This document shows positions 10,720 through 22,224 of a DNA stretch of 64,000 nucleotides, in pieces. Source of the DNA: Heterocephalus glaber (taxonomy: Eukaryota; Chordata; Mammalia; Rodentia; Bathyergidae); assembly GCF_000247695.1 (NCBI RefSeq), contig NW_004624843.1, positions 5,610,604 to 5,674,603 of the forward strand. Direction: 5' to 3'. The notes beneath the pieces are model-generated. The model was not told the DNA's origin and ran no database searches. It saw nothing but the letters and a program-made list of their open reading frames with translations. Both the position numbers and the translations under genes were made by a program. Positions within the stretch are counted from its first letter, which is position 1, and each line of letters begins with the position of its first letter.

Positions 10720-11225
10720 ATTGGAAAACTTCTAAGGATATTTGGAACGCTTTGCATATGTAAATCTTTCCTGACTGTACATTTTATGAAATCTAAATCC
10801 AGATCAAGTATTTCCAATGAAAATTTGGCATGCCAGTTGGGCAGGGCTACAATATAAAATCCTCAACAGATTTCAGACTTAGTGTAAACAAATGGTATAA
10901 AATAGTTCACTGATAATTCTTAGAGTGGTTTTTACACAATACAATATTTTGGCTATTGTTGGATACATAAATGGATTAAGGTTAATTTCACCCATTTCTT
11001 TGTACTTTTTTCTTTCATTTTTTTGAGACAGAGTCTTACTATGTAATTCAGGCTGGGCTTGAACTCACTATGTAGCCCAGAATGGCTTTGAACTCACAGT
11101 GATCCTCCTGCCTCAGCTTCCTGAATGCTGGGATTATAGACGTGTGCTGCTATACCTGGATTACTTGTAATTACTTGTAATTTTTTTATGTGGCCACTGA
11201 GAAGTTAAACCAACATGTGCAGGTG
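10720..11225. repeat. old DNA-transposon-like repeat interrupted by a B1
   Basis: The stretches 'aacagatttcagacttagtgtaaa', 'caatattttggctattgttgg' and 'gttaatttcacccatttctttgtac' recall a widespread mammalian non-autonomous DNA transposon. They resume after the SINE with 'taatttttttatgtggccactgagaag'. I cannot name the family. Confidence 0.4.
11018..11162 (-). repeat. B1 SINE, antisense
   Basis: The stretch 'tttttgagacagagtcttactatg ... cctcagcttcctgaatgctgggattatag' is an antisense B1 inserted in the older repeat. Confidence 0.8.
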
Positions 11226-12055
11226 CACTGCCTAGGACTCCCGGAGAGGCCTCTCCGGAATCACCAGAAGGATCTCATTCTTTGCCTCTTCACTCTGACA
11301 CACAGCTTGCAGTACAGTGACACCATTATGAAACTATGGTTCCTCGAGGGCAGAGATTCTATCTGTGGGGTGTGGGGGTGTCCCCAAAGCTCCCCACCTG
11401 TGCACAGTCTCAGCTAACACAAGAGTGGAGAGAGAAATCACAGCACCTGCCACAGAGCCTTCGGCGCCCTGGCTTCCCTTGCTTCTAGACTCAGGGGTCT
11501 GTTAGCATTCATAGGAGTTCCCAGCAACCATGAATCCTGCTGCCATCCCCTGGTATTGCCAGCTTCCGGCCCCCATGTCTGGGCTCGTCCTGGGTGCTGC
11601 TTTGCAAATAGCAAAGACACCACAGGGAGCAAGGCTGCCCCCCACCTCCGCCTCGATGGACCCCTGGCTGACCGTGGAGGTCAGACAAGCCAGCCGGACA
11701 GAGGAGCCATGACCAATCACAGGATCAGGATGAGAACAGGCCTTGCTGCAGGAAGTCTGTGTTTTGAGGGAACCTGAAGTTGCAAGGAAAGGTTGCACCA
11801 CGCAAGTTCAGCAAGTATTTCTGAATGAGGTAATGAATCAGAAGTTGATGCCTCCAGGATGCCCAGGGCACCACATGGTCTGGTGGCCGCTGCTGTCCCC
11901 AGGAGCTGGGAAACTGTCTCTCCCTCTACAACCCCAGCTGGCTGCCCACTCAGGCCTGTGGGAAGCCACGGGAAAAGGGTCTGTAGCTCTGATCGGCCCC
12001 ACTGCTAAAAGTTTCTAAACTTTATTCTGCTCAACAAATACATGTGGGTGTGTGT

Positions 12056-12275
12056 AATTCTTTTGTGGCATTAGGGAATGAACCCAGGGCCTTCAGCATG
12101 CTAGGCAGGGCTTCTACCACAGAGCTACATTCCCATTCCCAGCCCTCTTACTTTTTTTTTTTAATTTAAATTTCAGGACAAAGTCTCATTCAGTTGCCCA
12201 AGCTGGCTTTGAACTCGCAATCCTCTGGCCTCAGCTTCCTAAGTAGCTGGGATTACAGGCATGTACTACACCAGA
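12056..12275 (-). repeat. dimeric B1-dID type SINE, antisense
   Basis: An antisense ID half ('ggcattagggaatgaacccagggcc ... gagctacattcccattcccagccc') is followed by an antisense B1 half ending 'gggattacaggcatgtactacacc'. Confidence 0.8.
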
Positions 12276-12741
12276 CTCCACAAATATATTTTGAGCTGAT
12301 AACGTGTGCTGGAAACTGGTCTAAGAGATTAAGGGGCCCTGTGTGAAGATATCCCAAGATTTTAATCTCACTTATTTTCAGGACAGCGGAAGTTCTGACA
12401 TTCGAGGTGACAGAGGAAGGGCAGGACAGAGCTGCACAGTTGCAGGTGACCCAAGAGTGGACAGCTCCACACCCTCTCTCCCCGGTGCACATAGGGCTGG
12501 GGGAGCTGTGTTGCATCTTTTAAACCTAAGCCCGGCTGTCTCACTGTACAACCTGAGAACACCAACATCCAATGGGGGAAATTTGGATTCCTCAGAAAAG
12601 GGCTTCAAACTGTTCTGCCTGTGGGGCCCATCCCTGATCATTTCAGGGCCTTTTATTCTCTTTCAGGCAGCAAGAACCTTTCAGCCCTAATAACTCTACT
12701 GGATGTGAAGGCACAGCTGTGCCAGCTGCCCTGGGGCTGAC

Positions 12742-13009
12742 CTGCCGGGCGGGAGGCGGTCCCTTCCGAGGCACCTCTGGCCTTGGTGTGTCTTCGGTGT
12801 CTCATGGCGCGATTGAAGATGGAGTTTCTCTGGATCGGGATGTAGCAGCGGTCGTCTTTGTCTTCCATGTCCTGGTCATCACGGGGAGTCTCCTCTTTTT
12901 CTGAGAGTGACTCAGGCCTTGCCGTGGCCAGCTCAGCATCAATGTTCTGTGAACCGCTCACTGTTTTTCTCCGGGGCTTTGCCAAGTCTTCAGATTCTTT
13001 GGTCTCCAT
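12742..13009 (-). CDS. NGEF: NGEF (ephexin-1), first coding exon of the long isoform
   Basis: NGEF is a neuronal Dbl-family guanine exchange factor acting on RhoA, Rac1 and Cdc42 downstream of EphA receptors. This exon encodes the N-terminal 89 residues plus one base: it begins METKESEDL, carries the conserved block IPIQRNSIFNR at about residues 57-67, and ends ...TASRPA. It closely resembles the N-terminus of human ephexin-1 as I remember it (METRESEDL..., IPIKRNSIFNR). The ATG lies at 13009-13007 on the minus strand. The donor is GGCAG|GTCAGC, with the last exon base at 12742 (phase 1). The acceptor is a pyrimidine-rich stretch ending TAAAG|CCC, so the exon spans 13085-12742 (344 bp) with 76 bp of 5' leader. 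The Dbl-homology, PH and SH3 domains lie in later exons, which I do not find; they should be beyond the left edge. An open frame continues past the donor but loses similarity there. This segment looks acidic and low-complexity, without a catalytic domain. Confidence in gene and exon boundaries is high. Confidence 0.9.
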
Positions 13010-13085
13010 GGAAATAGACCTAATGGTCTCTCCGCAGAAAGACGGGAGGGCACCAACCTCCCCAGGTTCCGCCAAGATTGGAGGG
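13010..13085 (-). other. NGEF: NGEF 5' leader part of the same exon, with splice acceptor
   Basis: This is the untranslated part of the NGEF exon between the inferred acceptor (AG at 13087-13086, after a pyrimidine tract around 13088-13108) and the ATG at 13009. The frame stays open upstream to a TTG near 13075, but human ephexin-1 starts at the METxESEDL methionine, so the ATG at 13009 is preferred. An acceptor implies at least one further upstream non-coding exon on the minus strand, at higher coordinates. Confidence 0.75.
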
Positions 13086-15660
13086 CTTTAGAATAGAAAG
13101 AGAACAATTTTCAGTTAGCATTATCGGGTTAACTACTGCATTCAGAGTTATGGAATTATACTCCCATTTGGTTGTGATGAAATTTGGGGTAATCTGCACA
13201 TCCGGCCAACCACATCTTTGTCAATGAAAATTACAGCATAACCACTGTAATTTGGGTGCATTCATGTATCATTTTATAATTGAGGCTTGTTTATACTATT
13301 CATAGGATGCACTTCGGGGGAAAGTGCTCTGCATCAGTAACTTTGAAGTAAACAGTTCTTGAATAATTCCTGAGAAAAAGAGTAGCAAAAGCAGAGAGAA
13401 TTCAGGAAAGCAACACGAAGCCACATGTATGCGAAGACACCGGAGGAGGAAAGGGGTGGTGGCCAGCGACAGCACACTTACAGATGAGAGTGTGTGAGCC
13501 CCACAAGGACAAATCTCTTGCTGTCTTCTGGGGGCCAACCGGGGGCCACTGGACTGGGGACCTCTTTGATAGAACCGTGTGTGACACCGGGGGACAACAA
13601 AACTCCCACCCATGGCTGTCCTTTGGCCTGGAGCTGCAGAATGGCTACTTCCCTCCGGGACACACTGTCCATATGGGGCCACTTGTCACAGGAGAAACGG
13701 GTGCAGTAGGCACAGCCCAGGACTCTCTAAGCAAAACCACCTCGCTCCCACTCCGGCCCTCCTTCTGGGGTGCGGGCTTGGACCAGGAGAACCCTTGGGT
13801 GAGTTGTAAGCTGGAGGACAGCGTGCCAGACAGAAGGCAGCCAGCATTTCTGTGGTTTCCATTCACCAGAGGGGTTGGGGTCCCAGTGACTGTGGAAATC
13901 TGGGGGTACAGAAATGCCACATAAAGCCTGCATGTGTTGGAATGCCTGATTTCTGGGTGACAGTTGAAACCTCTACCATGCTCAAGGGGATCAGAGACCG
14001 GAACTCCACAGGAGCAGCTCTTCTAAACATAGGGAGAGCCAAGGGCTGCCCCAGGGCACCCTGTTTCTTCCCCAGCCCCTCTTCTTCCAGCCCAGCCCTG
14101 TCTGGCCTGAGGGCAGCAGGCGAGTTAGGGATGTCAGGAGGAGCAGGGTTCTCCACACAAGGGAGAGGATGTCTTTTTCCACCCAAGGCAGGAATTAGGG
14201 ACTTCCTGGTAGGGGGATTGGCGGATTGCTTGGAGCTCTGGCTATACCTATTTACAGACCTTGCCCTGAAGAATCAGCCGGGGTCAGGTGAGCGCCCAGC
14301 GATTGGCGGGTAGAGGCACGCACACTAAGAAGGGGTGCTGGCTGAGCTCCTGGGGCTGGGGAATGCCACTTGGGTTTCTGTGCAAGCAGGGTGTATGGTT
14401 TGGGACCACGAGGTCCCATCTAGCCTGGGAGGGCTGTGTAGTAGCCAGAAGGTCACACAGAGGTTGGACAGCTAATGCCTCCTGTCGCAGGAGTGCCCAG
14501 AAGGACACAGCTTATCATAGATGTGACAGAGCCAAGGGGGATTTCCACTGACAGCAAGTCCAACCTGAGCCGCCATGGGGACGTGGTCACAGCCACCAAA
14601 CTGTTCCCGAGCCACACAGGAGGACAAGGAGGGCAGAGAGCGAGAGGATCCGGAAGCCCTGGGCAGATGGGTCTGGGGCTCCGTGTCGATTCTGGGGCAG
14701 GTGTCACACAGGGGTGGCAGGTGAGCACCCGGACAAGGCCGGGCCTGGCGTGAAGATGGAGGGACCGGGATTGTGGCTGTGGGAAAAGCAGGAACTTGGC
14801 TGGTGATGGCCAGGGTGACAGGGTGACCGTGCCATTGGCGGTCAGGGAGGTGGGAGTGAGGCCAGTCTGGGGTTCAAGTGTGCTGGTTTGGGGCTGGCTC
14901 GAGGACCTACCCGGGAGGGAGGCCTAAAACCGGCATCTTCCTGCTCTGGCCAGGCAGGATCTCAGCGAGCAGGGGCCCTGACTGGACCTTGTTTGGCACT
15001 CAAGGACTTTACTGTCGTCACAGTCGTCACTACTATTTTAGGCAGCATTTTTCAAAAATTGAGGAATGGTGGCAGAGTAGAAGGAGCTTCTTAGCGCACA
15101 CCTCTGAGTTTTCAAAAACACATACGGCGTGTGGGACACCCCCCCAAAGACGCAGGACCGTGCCCACCCAAGGAGCTCCCTTGTTCCTGCTGTCACAGCC
15201 CAGCGGTGCCTGAGCCCTTGATGACCATGGGTCTGTGAGCTTCCCCCCGCTGCCTTCTCCTGGTGGTCACGGAGGTAGACAGGTGGGAGGTGGTGCCCTC
15301 AGCGTGCTGTGCTGTGACTGTGGCTCAGCCCTGTGTTGCGTGGCCAGTGGTCCCACGGTCCCCGGGGGACGTACTGCGGAGGACCCCACATGGGTTTGAA
15401 CCCCAACTCTGAAGAGCCTGTAATCATCTGTAGCACCAGGCAGGCTGGGACTCAGTTTCTGTCCGGGGCACAGTGTTCCTGGTGGCTCCTTCCAGCTGTC
15501 CTATTCTGTGACCAGGGAGGCTGACAGCACCCAGAGAATGAATGCTCCCAGTGTGGCAGGAACAGGGTGGGTCTCAGGCCACCCCAGCCACTGTCTTTGA
15601 ATGAGGAGGCTCTAAAGCCTGATGAAATGTCTGCTCAAATCCTATCATCTTTAAGACCGT
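13086..15660. other. unique sequence, no feature recognised
   Basis: GC-moderate sequence upstream of the NGEF exon. Open frames of 60-150 codons occur on both strands, but none shows a known motif or splice context I can support. It lies within the expected NGEF 5' intron. Confidence 0.45.
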
Positions 15661-15671
15661 ATCTGTCTCTG

Positions 15672-15760
<89 letters not shown>

Positions 15761-15860
15761 NNNNNNNNNNNNNNNNNNNNNNNNNNNNNNNNNNNNNNNN
15801 NNNNNNNNNNNNNNNNNNNNNNNNNNNNNNNNNNNNNNNNNNNNNNNNNNNNNNNNNNNN

Positions 15861-15940
<80 letters not shown>
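15672..15940. repeat. (TC)n(AC)n microsatellite containing a 100-N assembly gap
   Basis: (TC)n at about 15672-15717 passes into (CA)n up to 15760. Positions 15761-15860 are exactly 100 N. Then (TC)n at 15861-15897 and (AC)n to 15940 repeat the same order. See findings for a possible artefact. Confidence 0.95.
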
Positions 15941-15947
<7 letters not shown>

Positions 15948-18229
15948 GAAGCATAGTGTGACTTGTAAGATTATCTGAAAAACTTTACTTCCACTTCATT
16001 TATTGACTATTTCAGGCAAATGTGTTCATAGCCTGGAATGTTTTTATACTTGCTTTGATTCTAGTCCATCCATTAACTGCTGGAAAACATATCAGCCCCG
16101 CACTCACTCACCCAATCTTTTAATGTTTCTCTTAAAATTCCTTGGCAGCTTTAAGGTCCTTGTTTTTCTGAGCCAGAGGTAAACTCTGGGGGAGAGGCAT
16201 GGGGACAGCTTTGGGACCAGGAATGGGGAGGGAGCTTAGGATGAAGCCATATTTGGATAGCGCATCCTTCCATCCATCCACCCATCCATCCACCTGACCA
16301 TCCATCCCCTCAGCAGACATTCCCCGGCACCTGCTGAGCTGTGACACATGTCTTTGTTTTATGTCCCGCCACATTCCTTGCTCCTTAAGAGCAAGACTCG
16401 GTCCATTTACTTCATGGCCACCCCTGATGCCAGGAACACAACAGCACCCTGTAAACCTCTGGATGAATGCATGGATGGATAAGCCCCACAATCCCCGTGT
16501 GAAGTCCACATGCTACTTAGCCTCACTTTGCAGACTGGAAGCTGTAGCCTGAGCATGTTCCAAATGTGCCTGCCAGCAAGTGCCGGGCCCAGGGTCACAC
16601 CCGTCTATCTGACTCATGTGGTCCAAAGACACCATCCAGATGCTGGCTGCGGACAGGGCTGGTGAATCAGAGACAGGAGTGCCCTTCCCTTCTGCCCCTG
16701 GGTGATCAGGATGTGGCTCAGGCAGGAGCGAAGGGTGATGCTCAGGGCTCTAGCACTGGGCTGAGGGTGGGGGCCTTGGAGATCAGGGTGCACAGGGAGA
16801 GGTGTGGAAGGGGCCGGAGCGGTGGTGGCTGCAGACCCAGTGGTGGCTCGGAAGCCAGCTGCTGGGCCCCCGGGGGAGCACAGTGGGTGGGGAGGTGGGG
16901 CTCCCGGACAGTGCTCTCCAGACTTCCAAAAGCGCAGATGCCTGGGGCTCTTGCTGAAACTCAGGCTCTGACTCAGGAGCTCCGGGTGGGGCAGAAACTG
17001 CACTTCGGACAAGCTCTGGTCGGAGCCTGCTGTGCCAGCCCAGCATCACCAGGTGGGAGGTGTGGCCAGGGAACATGGCCCGAAAGAGCACAGGAGAGCA
17101 AGGAGACAGCATGAAGGGCTTGAACACAACCCGGCAGCATTCCGGGGAGAAGGGGCTTGTGGATCCAACCCTCAGGGCCTCCCTGAGGAGAGGTGGCCTG
17201 GCTCCTCCAGCCCCCAGCCTGGCCCTTGAATGAAGCTCAGCATCCCGAAGGTGAAAGTTTTGCCTTGGGCTGTCAACAACAAAGGCTTTTTATTCCCTGC
17301 TGGATCAAAAGGGGGGGGGGGCACCAGTCAGGAGGATTTTAGGCAGCAGAGGGAAACAGGTGAAGTACTGGGTGTGGAAAGGCTGGCCAGGACCCTCCAT
17401 GTGGAGGATGCCCTGCGGCCTTCGAATCGCAAGCAGAACTGGACTGGGTGACCCTAGGAGGATGGAGCTGCCCCTGAATCTAGAGGTGGCCACGGGTTGT
17501 CGGGGCAAAACAATGTGTGTTCTGGGCATGCCCCAGAAGCGGGTGATGAGAAGGATCCTGGGAACACTGAAAGTGAAAACTCAAGAACTGGGGGGCAAAC
17601 GGGGGAGGGCAGGCAGAGGGCAGGGGAGGTGGGGCTTGGAGCCAGGCCCAGCTGGCTCTGCACAGCAAGAGAGTCCCTGCCATGTACCCCACCTGGGGCA
17701 GAGCAGGGCATGGGAGACGGAGAGGAGGGTCTCCGAGCTGTGACAGAAGGAGGATGGGAGCTCTAGGACCAACCCCCAGGCCAAGCGCTGAAGTGGCTCA
17801 GAAGGTTTGAGCAGCCAGGGCGACAGCCTTCCACACCTGATTTGTTGGCTGCTCTCCGGTCAAGAGGGAGGAAAGAGGAACCTGGTTTTCCTGATTCTCC
17901 TTAGGGCTGTTGAACTAGAACCCTGGGAAAGGAAGCAGGATTCTGGGAGGCTCTGCCTGGGATGAGAGACAGCACATTTGACGTGAAGCCGGCTTGGAAA
18001 TGTTCCACCATGGCAGGGCCCAGCCTAGGCTGGGACTCACTGGACGGTGACCTTGAAGGTTAAATAGTAACCACAGCTCCTGGAGCACGCTCAGAACAAG
18101 ACTTAGGATTCACATCTGGGTGTCCCTGAGAGCCCCACGTGACCAGAGGCGGGGATTTGGAAGGTGAGTGGGTTATGGGGCTCCGAGCTGACGGCTGTGA
18201 GGGGCGGGGCCCCTGGGAAGAGGCGTCGC
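15941..18229. other. unique sequence with a short (ATCC)n run
   Basis: A (CATC)n tetranucleotide run lies at about 16263-16310. The rest is GC-rich sequence with overlapping open frames on both strands and no recognised product or repeat. Confidence 0.45.
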
Positions 18230-18420
18230 GGTGGGCGTGGCCTGCAAGGTTCCTCTCTCTCCTGGCTCCTCCCCTCTCTCGCTTCTTCCTGGACTCCGGG
18301 CCAGGCCCTTCTGTCTCGGATCCAGCAGACTCTGGACTGGAATGTGGCCAAAATAAACCTCTCCTTAAGTTGTAAGTGTTGGGTGTTGGGCCTCAGCCTC
18401 AGGGAAAGTGACTGAGACAC
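18230..18420 (+). repeat. MaLR-type LTR 3' end
   Basis: The stretch 'actctggactggaatgtggccaaaataaacctctccttaagttg' followed by a degenerate 'gtgactgagacac' matches MaLR LTR 3' ends. Confidence 0.5.
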
Positions 18421-18469
18421 CAATTTAACAACCAGTCCCCCCCCCCCCTTCTCCTTCCTTCCTTCCTCA

Positions 18470-18560
18470 CTTCCTCCCTTCCCAGGAGCCCAGGATGGAA
18501 CCCAGGGCCTGGTGAATGCTAGGCAAATGCTATACCACTGAGCTGCTCCCCAGCCCCAGT
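18470..18560 (-). repeat. ID-like SINE, antisense
   Basis: The stretch 'aggatggaacccagggcctgg ... ctataccactgagctgctccccagcccc' is antisense ID sequence preceded by C- and T-rich tails. Confidence 0.7.
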
Positions 18561-19157
18561 GGCAGCTTCTACTCCAAACAGCCTCTCTGAGATGAGAAGG
18601 CTGACATCCGGTGAGATCCAGCAACCTTCTCAAGCCGCCCTCTCCCACCGCTTTCTGTCCCTGTCACCCTCGCCGTCTGTGGCTTTCGCACACAGAGTGG
18701 GAAGTGGGTTAGAAAGAGGGACAAATTCCTGTGCGTGAGGACTGAGGGTCAAGTGCATGCAGCACCCCGTTCTCTGATGGTGCAGAAGTTGCTGACGGAG
18801 CCCCGGCCCTGGGAACCGGATGTGGTCCAGAAAGGCTGAGCAAGCTTCTACTTTACATGAAGGAGTTGAGACGCCAGCGATCAAAGGGGCACAGCCGTGA
18901 AACCTGCGTCACCAAGAGGGCCATTGACGGAAGCCGCAGAGCCAGAGGTGAAGGAATAGACTCGATGTCCCTGAGGGCCAGAGTGGCCAGCGACAAGCAC
19001 ACCGGAAGAGACCGTGAGCAGAGCATGCAGAGGACCAGGTACTGAGGGCCACGTCGACACGGGAGGTGGAGGATGAGTGGGAGAGGTACCCTGCAGGCCT
19101 GGCAAGCACGGGGCAGGGCAAGGCAATTCAGACAACGGAACTTCTAAAAAATAAAAA
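18561..19157. other. no feature recognised
   Basis: Short overlapping open frames only. Confidence 0.4.
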
Positions 19158-19285
19158 TTTTGCCAGGCAGAGTGCCACACACTCATACTCTGAGCTACTT
19201 GGGAAGCTGAGGCAGGAAGATCACTTAATCCCACGATTTTGAGACCAGCCTGAGCATCACCCTGTCTCAAAAAGGAAGCAAAATT
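19158..19285 (+). repeat. B1 SINE
   Basis: The stretch 'tgccaggcagagtgccacacactcata ... gaggcaggaagatcac ... caccctgtctcaaaaa' is a diverged B1. Confidence 0.7.
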
Positions 19286-19589
19286 TTTTAACTTTACCTT
19301 TAGAGAACAGGTACAGGTGATGGAATTTTAAAAACAGCTTCTTAAGGAACCAAAGGGCATTGCGCAGGAGATTACGAAGCTAAGGCTTGGAGGGTGCGTA
19401 TTTGGACAAAGTTGGCGCTCGAAGGGGCTTGTGGGAATGAAGAGCAGAGAATGGGGAATCAGGATGGAATAGAAGAGAGTGGATGAGGAGATGGGGAGGT
19501 TTCCAGGACCTACCACTCACCTCCCCAGTTGCTGGAGGGGCCTTGATTTGCCAGGGCCATGGAGTTTACGTAACCAGGACTGGAACTGC

Positions 19590-19905
19590 GATAGTCACTT
19601 TTTGGTGGCTGTATCAAACACCAAGGTAATCAGCTTAGAGAAAGAAAAGGTTCATTTTGGCTCACGGCTTTGGTCCATGACTGGGCAGACCTGGTAGCAA
19701 AACCTCGCATCTCATTGCTAGGAAGTGAAAGAGAGAGAGAGGGTGAGTCGGGGTCCTATGGCCCCCTTCAAGGGCATCACCCAGTGGTGTAAAAGCTCCC
19801 ACAGGGCCCCGCCTCTTAACATTTCCACCAATTCCCAAGAGCACAAAGCTGGGGATGAAGCCTTGAACATTGTCCTGGGAGGGACATTCTAGATCCAAGC
19901 TCTAG
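19590..19905 (-). repeat. MaLR-type LTR, antisense
   Basis: The stretch 'gaaaaggttcattttggctcacggctttggtccatgactggg' is the reverse complement of the MaLR LTR 3' end. Confidence 0.5.
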
Positions 19906-20239
19906 CAAGAACCTTCCCTAGCCTGCGACCTGTCCCGTGCTTCTTTCTCCTGTCACCATGGTGGGGAGTCTCAGGATTTGTCTCTCATCAGAAGTCCAAG
20001 GCGAAGCTTAGGTGAGACAGCAGCTCGCATTAACCCCACTCCAACTTCCCACTAAGACGGCTACCTCGATTCTGGAAGCTAAAAACAGGACTCCTGTTTA
20101 TGGCAGGACCAACAGGCTCTTCAACTAAATAAGCCAAAAGACGAGAGGTAAGCAAAGACTTGGAGAAAAGGAAACCTTTGTTCACTGTGGGTGAGTTGCG
20201 GATTGGTTCAGCCATCGTTAAAAACAGAAGGAGTCTCTT

Positions 20240-20455
20240 TAAAACTAAGCATAAAACTACTATATGATCCAGTGGAACACTGCTTTTCTGCATCACACAC
20301 ACCCTGCCATGGTGTTCTGCCACCACAACCCCAAAAGCAATGAACAGGCCTGAAACCTCTGTGACCATGAGCCAAAGTAAAACCTTCCCTCTTTGTAAGT
20401 TGATTGTCTTGTGTATTATTTCTTACAGTAACAGAAAGCTGTCTGACACATCCAC
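20240..20455 (+). repeat. MaLR-type LTR 3' end
   Basis: The stretch 'gccatggtgttctgccaccacaaccccaaaagcaatgaacaggcc', then 'gaccatgagccaaagtaaaacc', and then 'cagtaacagaaagctgtctgacaca', is characteristic of rodent MaLR LTR ends. Confidence 0.6.
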
Positions 20456-20496
20456 TTATGGATACATGGATCCAAAGGAGGAGAAATCAGTGTAGG

Positions 20497-21215
20497 GAAG
20501 GGATACCTGCCCTCCCTGTTCATGGCAGCCTGACTCACAGCAGCCAAGATAGGAAATCAACCTGTGTCCATCAAAGAATGAATGGATAAAGATAATATGA
20601 AAGCCAGGTGTGGTGGCACATGCCTCTGAGAGCACTCTGGTAGGCTGAGGCAGGAGGATTGAATGTTGGAGTACAGCCTGGGCAACTTAGTGACTTAATG
20701 AGACCCTATTTCAAATTTTTAAATTTTAAAATATTTGAAAAGAGCTGAGGCTGTAGCTCAGTGCAGAGACCCCATGTTTATTCCCCAGTACTGGAAAAAA
20801 AAAAAAGAGTGATACAATGGGATGTTATTTAGCCCCAAGAAGAAAAATGTGCCATTTGCAATGATGTGGATGTGCCTAGAGGACACCGTGCTAAATTAAA
20901 TAAAGTACACAGAGAAATGCAAATGCACCTCACTCCTGAGGGGATCTAAATAAGTCAAACTAAAGCAGAGAGCAGAATGATGGCTGCCGGGGTCTGGGAT
21001 GGAGAATGGGGAGACATGAGTCAGGGGTACAAGTTTTCTGCTATAGTATGAGCAGGTTCTGGGGATCTGATGTGGAGCACGTTGCTGATGGATGTGCTAT
21101 TCACGTGAATGTGGTGATCACATCACATAAGCCTGTGTGTGAATCGTCACATTGTATACCTTGGATATACTCAATCCTTGTCTGTCAGTTTAATGTCTAA
21201 AAAATCTATACACAG
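20497..21215 (+). repeat. L1 3' end (end of ORF2 and 3' UTR), interrupted by a SINE
   Basis: The stretch 'gtgtccatcaaagaatgaatggataaag' is followed, after the SINE, by 'aatgggatgttatttagcc', 'caatgatgtggatgtgcctagaggac' and 'ggttctggggatctgatgtggagcac'. These are successive blocks of an old L1 3' end. Confidence 0.7.
20602..20807 (+). repeat. dimeric B1-dID type SINE inside the L1
   Basis: A B1 half ('gccaggtgtggtggcacatgcc ... gagaccctatttcaaa') is followed by an ID half ('gctgaggctgtagctcagtgcagag ... ccccagtactgg') and an A tail. Confidence 0.85.
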
Positions 21216-21237
21216 TGTATAAAGCAGAAGGTAAAAT

Positions 21238-21345
21238 TTCTGGATGTGGTGGCATGCCACTATAATCCTAGCACTCAGGAGGCTGAGGCAGGAGGATCGC
21301 TGTGAGTTTGAGGCCAGCCTGGACTACACAGCATGGTGGGTCCCT
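21238..21345 (+). repeat. B1 SINE, 3' truncated
   Basis: The stretch 'ggatgtggtggcatgccactataatcctagcac ... gaggccagcctggactacac' then breaks into unrelated sequence. Confidence 0.75.
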
Positions 21346-21987
21346 GTGGGAAGGGATCCTAGGGCCATGGGACTCTGTTCTCTTGATCATCCCTCCTGTC
21401 TCCCCAGGTTTGGGGACACCCTGGCCATGGTTCCAGGCTGTGGGTCCCAGACTTCTGAAGGCAGAGATCCATTGGAAGACTAGACCACCAGGCTCATGGG
21501 CATCATGGTGTGTGCTTGGGAGAATGAAGCACCCACCCTGGAGAAGGCCCAGAGTTCCCTGAGGTTCCTCGGAGCCCAGAGTCCGCAAGTGGTGCGGGTT
21601 GGGGGTGCCCATTATGTAAAAGGGGTTGAGGGTGTGCAACAAGCTGCTGTGGCCACAGGGAGCAATAGCAGACTCTGGGGGTGGGGAGGGGCATGGCCTC
21701 CAGTGGAGCTGGGAGGAGATTCGGGAAAACACTGGCCAACAGTGACAGCCCTGAGGACCGGCCTATGGCGGTGGCAGAGCTGGGCTGCCCAGAGGGACGT
21801 CTGGCTCCATGGCTGACCTGGCCTGAGTGTGCTGCCTCCGCTTACCATTCGGGGCTCACAGAGCCTCTTTGACATTGGCCTTCCCCACTTGTTCTTGGCA
21901 GAGGTGTTCTTCACTTTGAGCAATTTCTCCCCAACATATGGGAGTATTTTGTGATCAATTAATATCATTTGTACAAAGAAACCTAGC
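21346..21987. other. no feature recognised
   Basis: GC-rich unique sequence between two B1 copies. Confidence 0.4.
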
Positions 21988-22220
21988 ATAGCTGGGCATG
22001 GTGGCACATGCCTGTAATCCCAGCGCTTGGGAGGCTGAGGCAGGAGGATCACCATTGAGTTCGAGGCCAGCCTGGGCTACATAGTGAGTTCAGACCCAGC
22101 CTGAACTACAAAATGAGATCCTATCTCAAAAAACAACAACCCGGGAATTTAGCTCAGTGGTTCTGCCGCCTGCCTTGCAAGTGCAAGGTCCTGAGCGCGA
22201 TCTCTGGTACCAAAAAAACC
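21988..22220 (+). repeat. B1 SINE followed directly by an ID SINE
   Basis: The B1 (21988-22140) reads 'gctgggcatggtggcacatgcctgtaatcccagcg' and ends in an A-rich tail. The ID (22141-22220) reads 'gggaatttagctcagtggttctgccgcctgcc ... gatctctggtaccaaaaaa'. The ID looks inserted in the B1 tail. Confidence 0.85.
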
Positions 22221-22224
22221 CCCC

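Noticed and set aside
15567..15956. Open frames across the TC/AC repeat and gap
   Set aside because: They are low-complexity repeats translated through unknown bases.
16263..16310. CRISPR-like regular repeats in tetranucleotide or dinucleotide runs
   Set aside because: They are simple microsatellites in a vertebrate genome without spacer structure.
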